From the NCBI RefSeq assembly GCF_011064595.1, contig NZ_JAALJI010000028.1, positions 1-64,000 of the forward strand: a DNA stretch of 64,000 bases, given 5' to 3'. The DNA is from Paludisphaera soli. Its GTDB lineage: Bacteria; Planctomycetota; Planctomycetia; Isosphaerales; Isosphaeraceae. Below the pieces are notes generated by a model. The model did no database searches, had not been told where the DNA came from, and was given only the letters and a program-made list of their open reading frames with translations. How positions within the stretch are numbered: the stretch's first letter is position 1; each line of letters opens with the position of its first letter. This document shows, piece by piece, positions 53,789-60,689 of this stretch. The position numbers and the translations under genes were made by a program.

Positions 53789-54901
53789 TCACCCGGGCGT
53801 CCGTTCGACGCGGACGCTCCGGGCCTTGATGATCATCCAGACCGGCCGTCCGGGCGCGAGGGCGAGGACGTCGGGGGTCGACGCGAGCGTGCCGACCAGC
53901 CACCGCAGCTCGCCCGTGCGGACGACGACCTCGGCTTCCCGGCCGTGGACGGCGATCGCCTCCGCCCGCCCCTCGATCTGGTTGCGGGCGCTCAGGCCCT
54001 GCACCGGCCCGGCGGCCAGGAGCACGTCGTCGCCGTCGACCTCGACGCCGACCCGGGCCCCGGGCGGCTCATCGACGTAGGCGACCGTCAGCGCGGGGCC
54101 GCCGTCGAGGTCCAGCCGGGTCCACTCGCGGCCCTCGCCATGCCCGGCGACCCGCGCCGAGAAGACGTTGCGGACCCCTTCCAGATGCCGGAACTCGGCG
54201 CGTCGTTCGTCGGCGAGGATCTCGGCCGGGGCCCCTTCGGCGACGACCCGGCCCGTTTCGAGCAGGAACAGGCGGGTCCCCAGCGTGACGGCCTCGGCCG
54301 GGCTGTGGGTCACATAGAGGATCGGCACCCTCTCGGCGCGCTGGACGCCCCGCAGGCGATCCAGGAGCGTCCGCCGCCCGGGGAGGTCCAGGGCCGAGAC
54401 CGGCTCGTCGCAGAGCAGGAGCATTGGACGGGGGGCGAGGGCCCGCGCCAGGCCGACCCGCTGACGCTCCCCTCCGGATAGCGTCTCGATGCGCCGGTCC
54501 ATCAGCCCGGTGATCCCGCAGGATGCGGCGACCTCCTCCAGCCGTCCGTCCCGCTCCGCTCGGGAGGCCCCGCGCAGGCCGAACGCCACGTTCCCCGCCA
54601 CATCCAGGTGGGGGAACAGCAGGTCGTCCTGGAAGATCATGCCGACGCGTCGCCGACGCAGCGGGACGTCGACCCCGAGATCGGCGTCGAACAGCGACGC
54701 GCCGGCCAGGATGACGCGGCCGGCGTCGGGCCGGGCGAGGCCGGCGAGGAGCCGGAGCAGGGTCGACTTGCCGGCCCCGGACGCCCCGAACAGGACGCCG
54801 ATCTCGTCTCCCAGCCGGATCGTCGCGTCGATCGTCAGCCCCGGATGGACGCGGTGCACGACATGGGCGTCCAGGATCGAAGGGGGTACGGTGTCGTTCA
54901 C
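53789..54901 (-). CDS. modC: molybdate ABC transporter ATP-binding protein ModC
   Basis: A 370-residue ATPase of the molybdate importer. Walker A is GASGAGKS, the ABC signature is LSGGERQRVGLARAL, and Walker B is MLLLCDEPVSALD, with H in YVTHSPAEA. The C-terminal Mop/TOBE region (RNQIEGRAEAIAVHG, WLVGTLAS, WMIIKARSV) binds molybdate and regulates transport. The GTG start at 54901 overlaps the modB stop (GTGA), and the longer open frame upstream is the shadow of modB. It closes a modABC operon. Confidence 0.94.
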   Translation of the reverse strand: MNDTVPPSILDAHVVHRVHPGLTIDATIRLGDEIGVLFGASGAGKSTLLRLLAGLARPDAGRVILAGASLFDADLGVDVPLRRRRVGMIFQDDLLFPHLDVAGNVAFGLRGASRAERDGRLEEVAASCGITGLMDRRIETLSGGERQRVGLARALAPRPMLLLCDEPVSALDLPGRRTLLDRLRGVQRAERVPILYVTHSPAEAVTLGTRLFLLETGRVVAEGAPAEILADERRAEFRHLEGVRNVFSARVAGHGEGREWTRLDLDGGPALTVAYVDEPPGARVGVEVDGDDVLLAAGPVQGLSARNQIEGRAEAIAVHGREAEVVVRTGELRWLVGTLASTPDVLALAPGRPVWMIIKARSVRVERTPG

Positions 54902-55575
54902 GGCCGCCCCGCCCGCGTGGGGAGCGTGCGCTGGACGAAGGTCAGGGCCGCGACGGCGATTGAGGCGATGCCCAGCGAGAGCCAGGCGGCCCGCGAGGAG
55001 TCGCCCGCCTGCACGGCGTCGTAGATCGCCAGCGAGGCGGTCTGGGTCAGGCCGGGGATGTCGCCGGCCACCATCATCGTCGCCCCGAAGTCGCCGAGGG
55101 CCCGGGCGAAGGCCAGCGCCAGACCGGCCGCCAGGCCCCGCCAGGCCAGGGGGAGCGTCACGGTCAGGAAGACCGAGGCCTCGCCCCTGCCCAGGAGCCG
55201 CGCCGCGTCCTCCAGGCGGGGGTCGACGGCCTCGAAGGCGCCCCGCGCCGGCAGCAAAAAGAGCGGGAAGGCCGCCACCGCCGACGCCAGGACCGCCCCC
55301 GACCAGTGGAAGACCACCACGAGCCCGAGCTGAGACTCGAGCCAGGCCCCGAGCCAGGCCCGCCGGCCGAACGCCCGGAGCAGCAGGTACCCCAGCACGG
55401 TGGGGGGCAGGACCAGGGGGGAGACCAGCACTCCCGCCGCCAGGCCTTTCCCGGGGAAGCTCCGTCGCGCCAGAAGGAGCGAGGCCGGCAGGCCCGCGAG
55501 CGCCACGACGCAGGTCGCGGCCGTCGCCACCTTCAGGGACAGCCAAAGCGGGCCGACGTCGGGGATCTCGATCAC
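54898..55575 (-). CDS. modB: molybdate ABC transporter permease ModB
   Basis: A 225-residue permease with about five spans. LWLSLKVATAATCVVALAGLPASLLLARR opens as in ModB, and EDAARLLGRGEASVFLTVTLPLAWRGLAAG is the EAA loop that contacts ModC. FARALGDFGATMMVAGDIPG is diagnostic of ModB. It overlaps modC by four bases and lies 34 bases downstream of modA. Confidence 0.94.
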   Translation of the reverse strand: MIEIPDVGPLWLSLKVATAATCVVALAGLPASLLLARRSFPGKGLAAGVLVSPLVLPPTVLGYLLLRAFGRRAWLGAWLESQLGLVVVFHWSGAVLASAVAAFPLFLLPARGAFEAVDPRLEDAARLLGRGEASVFLTVTLPLAWRGLAAGLALAFARALGDFGATMMVAGDIPGLTQTASLAIYDAVQAGDSSRAAWLSLGIASIAVAALTFVQRTLPTRAGRP

Positions 55576-55609
55576 GCGGGGGACCTTCGCTCGGAGGACG
55601 ATGGTTCGG

Positions 55610-56401
55610 TCAAGGGCCCGGAAAGCCGAAGCCGTGCTCGCCCAGGATCCGCCGCCCCTCGGGCCCCAGGAGGAAGGCCGCGAATCGTGAGGCCCGATCC
55701 TTCCGAGGGGATCGCGTCAGGATCCCCAACGCCTGGATCCGGGGCGGATAGAGCGCCGGGTCGATCTCGACGACGCGCGAGCCCGCCCCGGCGACGAGCG
55801 ACCGGCTCACCAGGGCGGCGTCGGCGTCCCCTCGCTCGACGTGCAGCAGGGCCTGCGAGACCGAGGCCGTCGGGACGATCTTCGGGCCGAGGTCGGCCCA
55901 AAGTCCCGCGTTCTCCAACGCCTCCCTGGCCGCCTTCCCGTAGGGGGCGGCGTCGGGGTTGGCGATGGCGATCGTGCGGACCTCGGGCCTGGTCAGGTCG
56001 CCGAGGCTGGCGACCGTGCCGGCGGCCTCGGGGTGCACCAGGAGGACGATCGAGCCCTGGGCGTAGGGGGCGACCGACCCGGCGACGACGTGCCCCTCGC
56101 CTTCCAGTTCCCTGGGCAACTCGAGGTCGGCCGACAGGAAAACGTCGAACGGGGCCCCGCCTCGGATCTGCTCGGCCAGGTTTCCCGAGGCCCCGAAGGT
56201 CGGCGGGACCACCGGGCCGTCGCGGCCTTCATAAGCTTCGAGGAGCTTGGGAAGTACCCGCTGGAGGTCCGCCGCCGCCGCGATCCGCAAGGGCTCGACG
56301 CCCCCGACGTACTCTTTGGACGCATCGCAACCAAGGGAGAAGGCGAGGATCGCCAGGGCGAGCAGCCCCCGGGGCGACGCCGGACTGGTTCCGCGGCTCA
56401 T
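55610..56401 (-). CDS. modA: molybdate-binding lipoprotein ModA
   Basis: A 263-residue substrate-binding protein. ATG 56401 opens a signal (RGLLALAILAFSLGC) with a lipobox-like LGC at about residues 23-25, so it is probably membrane-tethered. LRIAAAADLQRVLPKLLEAYE, TFGASGNLAEQIRGGAPFDVFLSAD and NPDAAPYGKAAREALE match the ModA ligand-contact regions. FAAFLLGPEGRRILGEHGFG is the usual C terminus. It is the first gene of modABC. Confidence 0.93.
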   Translation of the reverse strand: MSRGTSPASPRGLLALAILAFSLGCDASKEYVGGVEPLRIAAAADLQRVLPKLLEAYEGRDGPVVPPTFGASGNLAEQIRGGAPFDVFLSADLELPRELEGEGHVVAGSVAPYAQGSIVLLVHPEAAGTVASLGDLTRPEVRTIAIANPDAAPYGKAAREALENAGLWADLGPKIVPTASVSQALLHVERGDADAALVSRSLVAGAGSRVVEIDPALYPPRIQALGILTRSPRKDRASRFAAFLLGPEGRRILGEHGFGFPGP

Positions 56402-56772
56402 GATCCAACGAGATCCTCGGAGGGGGCTCGATCGTTCGCGACGGCGCATCCTACGGGGGGCCGCGTCGCCCCGTCAATCTCGAGCCCGGAGCCCCGGAGC
56501 CTCCCGCTGAGATTGCGATGCGCGGGCGAATCGGGTAAGACCGAGCGATGCGCCGTCCTTCCGCCCGGCCGGGCCCGCGAGCGTCCCCCGGGGCGCCTTG
56601 CGGCCCTCCCTCCGCCTCGACTTGATCCCGCGCCGGGGGCTGGAAGAGAATCGTCCATGCGACGGCGAACGAGCGTTGCCCGGCGTCGCGACGGACGCGG
56701 CCGTCGTTCTCCTCCCGAGGCGGAGGGACGACGCGCAGGCCGTCTTTTCTTTGAGGAAAGGCCCCGCCAAGG
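56402..56772. other. intergenic region between divergent modA and the KAP-like gene
   Basis: No gene is supported. A molybdate-responsive ModE site might be expected here, but I see no convincing ModE-like dyad. GAGGAAAGG at 56752-56760 lies about 12 bases before the KAP-like start. Confidence 0.4.
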
Positions 56773-58242
56773 ATGAAGACGGAACAGTTTCTCGACCACC
56801 ACGGCATCAAGGGCAATCCGTTCAGCGAGGAGGACGCCCAGACCGACACCGTCTTCAAGCGGCGGTGCCTCTCCACGATCCACCACCCTGCCTGGAGCAA
56901 GGTCTTCGGCCAGCCCGAGAACCCCTCCACCGCCCTGGTGTTCGGCGAGAAAGGGAGCGGCAAGACGGCCCTGCGCCTCCAGATCACTTCGGAGATCGAG
57001 GACTACAACCAGGCGAACCCGTCGGATCGGGTCTTCGTCATCTCGTACGATGACTTCAACCCGTACCTCGACAACTTCCGGTCCGCGATCCGGGCCACGG
57101 ACACGAACCAGGTCCTGAAGCGCTGGCAGCTCTCGGACCACATGGACGCCGTCCTCTCGCTGGGCGTCACGCAGCTCGTCGACCTGCTGACGTCGGAGAA
57201 GGTGGACCTCTCGGTCCTCAGCCTGGATCAGCGCCGCGACCTCTTGCTCCTGGCGGCGCTCTACGACGCCTCGACGGGCGAGCCGATCGAGCGTCGGTGG
57301 AGCCGGCTCCGCCGCCGCTCGGGCTTCCGCCCGCTCTGGAGCCGTCGCGACCTGCAGATCGGCTTCGGCACGACCCTCGCGGTCGTCGCGCTCGTCTTCC
57401 TGTTCCCGGGCCTGCGGTCCTGGTCGCTGCTCCCCTGGCTGCTCGTGCCGCTGGTGGCCGGCTGGGTCTACTGGGCCTGGCGGATCGCCCGCGCCGAGTG
57501 GTACTCGCGAGACATCCGCAAGGGCCTGAAGGTCCTCGACCGCGACCCCTCCGCCCTGCGGTGGGAGCTGCTCTGGTTCCGCCCCAGCGAGCTGGGGGGC
57601 CAGCCGATGCCCACCGCCAGCCGCGGCCGCGCCGAGGAGCGCTACGAGCTGCTCCGCAAGTTCCAGGGCGTCCTCAAGACGCTGGGTTACGGGGGCGTCG
57701 TGGTCCTCATCGACCGGGTCGACGAACCCCAGCAGATCGAGGGCGATCCGCGCAAGATGCGCGCCCTGATGTGGCCCTTGCTCGACCACAAGTTTCTGCG
57801 GCACCCGGGGATCGGCATGAAGCTGCTGCTGCCGATCGAGCTGGCGTACTACCTGGAGAAGGAAGACAAGGAGTTTTACGACCGCGCCCGGCCCGACAAG
57901 CTCAACATGATCAAGCCTCTGCGCTGGACGGGCCCGTCGCTCTACGACCTCGCCAGCGACCGGCTCCGGGCCTGCCAGGTCCCTTCCGCCAACGGCGACG
58001 GGGTCCGGCTCCGGGCCTTCATCGACGAGACGGTCAGCGACGACTACCTCAAGGAGTCGCTCGGCAACCTCCGCACGCCCCGGCACCTGTTCAAATTCCT
58101 GCACAGGCTGATCGAGGAGCACTGCCACCGGCACACCGAGGACCAGCCCCGCTGGACCATCGACTACGACACCTTCCGCACCACGCTGGCGTCCTACATG
58201 CGCGATCTCGACGCCTTCGACCGGGGCTACGGCCACGGTTGA
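56773..58242 (+). CDS. KAP-like P-loop NTPase with inserted membrane hairpin
   Basis: A 489-residue NTPase. Walker A is GEKGSGKT (58-65) and Walker B is VVVLIDRVDE (309-318). Between them, residues 197-235 form two membrane spans (LAVVALVFLFPGL, LLPWLLVPLVAGWVYWAW). A membrane insert between the Walker motifs is the defining feature of the KAP family. Flanking helices are charged, and the C-terminal part includes LRTPRHLFKFLHRLIEEHC. KAP proteins occur in animals and bacteria, some in phage-defence neighbourhoods; the function here is unknown. It stands alone on its strand, divergent from modABC. Confidence 0.8.
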   Translation: MKTEQFLDHHGIKGNPFSEEDAQTDTVFKRRCLSTIHHPAWSKVFGQPENPSTALVFGEKGSGKTALRLQITSEIEDYNQANPSDRVFVISYDDFNPYLDNFRSAIRATDTNQVLKRWQLSDHMDAVLSLGVTQLVDLLTSEKVDLSVLSLDQRRDLLLLAALYDASTGEPIERRWSRLRRRSGFRPLWSRRDLQIGFGTTLAVVALVFLFPGLRSWSLLPWLLVPLVAGWVYWAWRIARAEWYSRDIRKGLKVLDRDPSALRWELLWFRPSELGGQPMPTASRGRAEERYELLRKFQGVLKTLGYGGVVVLIDRVDEPQQIEGDPRKMRALMWPLLDHKFLRHPGIGMKLLLPIELAYYLEKEDKEFYDRARPDKLNMIKPLRWTGPSLYDLASDRLRACQVPSANGDGVRLRAFIDETVSDDYLKESLGNLRTPRHLFKFLHRLIEEHCHRHTEDQPRWTIDYDTFRTTLASYMRDLDAFDRGYGHG

Positions 58243-58267
58243 CGCACGGCGATCCTCGGATCACGAC

Positions 58268-58297
58268 GGGCCGCCTCGTCCCCGGCGCGGGCGGCCC
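58268..58297. terminator. hairpin between convergent genes
   Basis: A perfect eight-base GC stem (58268-58275 with 58290-58297) with a 14-base loop in the 70-base gap between two converging genes. There is no T-run. Confidence 0.4.
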
Positions 58298-58312
58298 GCT
58301 GTCGGCCTCACC

Positions 58313-59599
58313 TCAGGCCTCGCCCGGGGTCCGGAGCGGCTCGGGCCGGGGCGTCTCGGCGGCGGGATGCGAGGCCAGGCTGGGCATCATGATCGGCTTG
58401 AGGAGCACCTGGTCCGGGTTGCTCGACAGGGCCATCCAGCGGCCGTCGACCGAGAAATCCAGCGTCCGGACCCAGCCCAGATTCTCCTCGAACGATCCGG
58501 CCGCCCGGCCCGTCTCCGCGTTCCAGAAGCGGATGCGGAAGTCGGAGCCCGACGACGCGAGCATCCCCCCGCTCCGCGAGAACTCCAGGGCGTGGGCCGC
58601 CGCATCCCCATCCCCGCAGTACCGCTTGAGCACGCCCTTCGGGACGTCCCAGATCTCGATCCGCTGCGACGGGACGTGGAACCGGCTGAGGGCCAGGACG
58701 TCCCCTTCCGGGGCCAGGGCGAACGTCAGGATCGGATGCCTGGCGTCCTCCAGCCCACGGAAGCGCGAGGATTCGCGGCCCTCGGGGATCGACCAGGACT
58801 TGAGCGAGCCGTCGAAGCTGAGCGAGATCAGGCTCCGCGAATCCGGCGTGAAGGCGAGCTTCCGGACGACGTCCCGATGCCCCTTCAGCGAGGTCGTCAC
58901 CTTCCCCGCTCCCACGTCGATGAGCCGAATCAGGTGGTCGAAACCGCCCAGCGCCAGGGTGCGGCCGTCCGGAGAGAACGTCAAGGCGCGGCTTGGCCCG
59001 ACGCCCTCCAGGCTCCTGACCGGCACAGAGGCGTCCCGCCAATCCCAGAAGGTCACGCCGTCGATCCCCGCGATCGCGACCGTCGAGCCGTCCGGCGATA
59101 GCCCGGCCGCGTAGATTTCGGTGTCCACCCGCAGACGAGCCAGCTCCTGGCCGAACTCCTCGGCCGGACCATGCTCGACGTCCCAGATCCGCACCGTCTT
59201 ATCCCATCCCAGGCTCAGCAGGGTCTTGCCGTCGGGGGAGAACCGGATCGACTCGACGAGCCCGAGGTGCCCCGCCAGGGCGAGAGCCTCCTCGCTCCCG
59301 ACCGGGGGCACCGGCTCCTCCTCCACCAGCGCCGCCGCGATTGCCAGCGTCCCAACCACCACCGCCAGGCTTTGCCAGGTGAAGAAACCGAGCCGCACCC
59401 CTCGGCCCCGGAACCGATCCTCCGAGGATTCCTCGAAGAGTTCCGACTCATCGACGTCCACCGCCCATCCGCGTTGCACTGACCACCTCCTCTGGCCCGA
59501 CGGGTCGCCGGGAGCCTCCTCGAAACCGACGGCGCGCGACGGGGCGGCGACACCCGTCGGGTGCCCTGCTGACCGACCTGCCTCGGGCCGTTCGGTCAT
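58313..59599 (-). CDS. membrane-anchored WD40 repeat protein
   Basis: A 428-residue protein. ATG 59599 (MTERPEAGRSAGHPTG) is preferred over the longer frame to 59686. A hydrophilic N terminus of about 70 residues is followed by one membrane span (FTWQSLAVVVGTLAIAAALV) and then seven or so WD40 blades (GHLGLVESIRFSPDGKTLLS, VRIWDVEHG, FDHLIRLIDVG, GSLKSWSIPEG, IRFWNAETG). No kinase domain is attached, but the propeller resembles those of the two kinase-WD40 proteins in this window. It could be a partner or a degenerate relative of them. Confidence 0.85.
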   Translation of the reverse strand: MTERPEAGRSAGHPTGVAAPSRAVGFEEAPGDPSGQRRWSVQRGWAVDVDESELFEESSEDRFRGRGVRLGFFTWQSLAVVVGTLAIAAALVEEEPVPPVGSEEALALAGHLGLVESIRFSPDGKTLLSLGWDKTVRIWDVEHGPAEEFGQELARLRVDTEIYAAGLSPDGSTVAIAGIDGVTFWDWRDASVPVRSLEGVGPSRALTFSPDGRTLALGGFDHLIRLIDVGAGKVTTSLKGHRDVVRKLAFTPDSRSLISLSFDGSLKSWSIPEGRESSRFRGLEDARHPILTFALAPEGDVLALSRFHVPSQRIEIWDVPKGVLKRYCGDGDAAAHALEFSRSGGMLASSGSDFRIRFWNAETGRAAGSFEENLGWVRTLDFSVDGRWMALSSNPDQVLLKPIMMPSLASHPAAETPRPEPLRTPGEA

Positions 59600-60151
59600 C
59601 GATCCCGATCTGCTATCGGGAAAGCCCCAGCGGGCGGTCTCCCTCGCCGGGCAAGGGCCGACTCCGGCGTCCCCTCGCCCACTCAACCTTGCACGACTTC
59701 CGGCCGGGTGGCCGAAACCCTGACGAGCCTGCGGCTCACCAGACTCTTAATTTCTACGGAGTTTCCAAATTATCGGAGGTTGGCGACAATCGTCAAGTTC
59801 GGTGAAAATCATCCAACCTTCTGATGCAAAGCCTACGCCGGGGATCTTCGGATGCGGACGCCCCGACCTAAATCGGCAGTCGCATTGACTCCACTCGAAC
59901 CCATGCCATTTTGACACAACCGGGCAACAGAGACTGCCAATTTCCATCAAGCCTTGTGTGACCATTTAGACAAAACATCCCCGCAAACCTATTTCCTCGT
60001 ACGACTTGCGGTTTCTAATCGACTTTGGCACCCCGAGTGCCTATAGGATAACACGAAGGCGTCGACCGGTGAACGACGCCGGCAGCGACGATACTATCGC
60101 GTCATCCCAGGGCGGGATCGCGACGATTCTTAGCACGGGGAGAGTTGATCC
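59600..60151. other. AT-richer intergenic region upstream of hsp20
   Basis: A 552-base gap between divergent genes. From about 59755 to 60060 the GC content falls visibly. A 72-codon minus-strand open frame (59747-59965) has no family resemblance and no coding bias, so it is not called. The hsp20 promoter must lie in the right part. Confidence 0.5.
60026..60040 (+). promoter_or_regulatory. candidate sigma-54 type -24/-12 promoter for hsp20
   Basis: TGGCAC at 60026-60031, five bases, then GTGC at 60037-60040. The GG and GC pairs are 12 bases apart, as needed for sigma-54, although the -12 element has G in place of the first T of TTGC. It lies about 110 bases upstream of the hsp20 start. No activator site was identified. 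Confidence 0.35.
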
Positions 60152-60604
60152 ATGTCAACGTCGATGAGGAATCGGTCGGGTTTGGCAGTCAACGGTCTCG
60201 GGCGATTCGATACGCCGCTGGACGCTCTGTTCGGCCAGCTGTTCGGCGAAGGGGCGGAGACGAAGCGAGCCGTACGCCCTGCCGTCGAGCCGTTGCCGCT
60301 CTCCCTCTGGGCCGATGAGGGCCACTTCCACATCGAGGTGGACCTGCCGGGCGTCGCCCTCCCGGACCTGGAGGTGACGATCCACGAGGACGTGCTGACG
60401 ATCAAGGCTCGGCGTCAGGTCGAGGAAGGTCGCCAGTACGCCTACAACGGCCGGACGTTCGGCCAGTTCGAGCGTTCGCTGCGTCTCCCCGAGTCCGTCG
60501 AGGCCGACTCGGTCGACGCCCGACTCGCGAGCGGCGTCCTGCATCTGACGCTCCGGAAGCGGGCCGAGGCGCAGATCAAGAAGATCGAGGTCCGCCAGGA
60601 CTGA
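60152..60604 (+). CDS. Hsp20/alpha-crystallin small heat shock protein
   Basis: A 150-residue holdase chaperone. GGGGAGAG lies ahead of the ATG. The N-terminal arm (about 1-48) ends at LPLSLWADEGHFHIEVDLPGV, the start of the alpha-crystallin domain. VTIHEDVLTIKARRQ, FGQFERSLRLPESVEADSVDARLASGVLHLTLRK is the diagnostic core. It ends in IKKIEV, containing the I-x-I/V type tail that docks neighbouring subunits. It binds unfolding proteins under stress. It is monocistronic, followed by a strong terminator. Confidence 0.95.
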   Translation: MSTSMRNRSGLAVNGLGRFDTPLDALFGQLFGEGAETKRAVRPAVEPLPLSLWADEGHFHIEVDLPGVALPDLEVTIHEDVLTIKARRQVEEGRQYAYNGRTFGQFERSLRLPESVEADSVDARLASGVLHLTLRKRAEAQIKKIEVRQD

Positions 60605-60640
60605 ACGGAGCAAAGCCCCCAGCCTTGCCGGCTGGGATCG

Positions 60641-60678
60641 AGGCCGGCCCGTCGCCCGACGGGCCGGCCTTTTCGTTC
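60641..60678 (+). terminator. intrinsic terminator of hsp20
   Basis: A perfect 13-base stem (60641-60653 with 60658-60670) with a GCCC loop, running into TTTTCGTT. It lies 37 bases after the hsp20 stop. This is the best rho-independent terminator in the window. Confidence 0.85.
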
Positions 60679-60689
60679 CCAGGCACCTT

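Noticed and set aside
59747-59965. 72-codon minus-strand open frame in the AT-rich gap
   Set aside because: It has no family match, no coding bias and no ribosome site.
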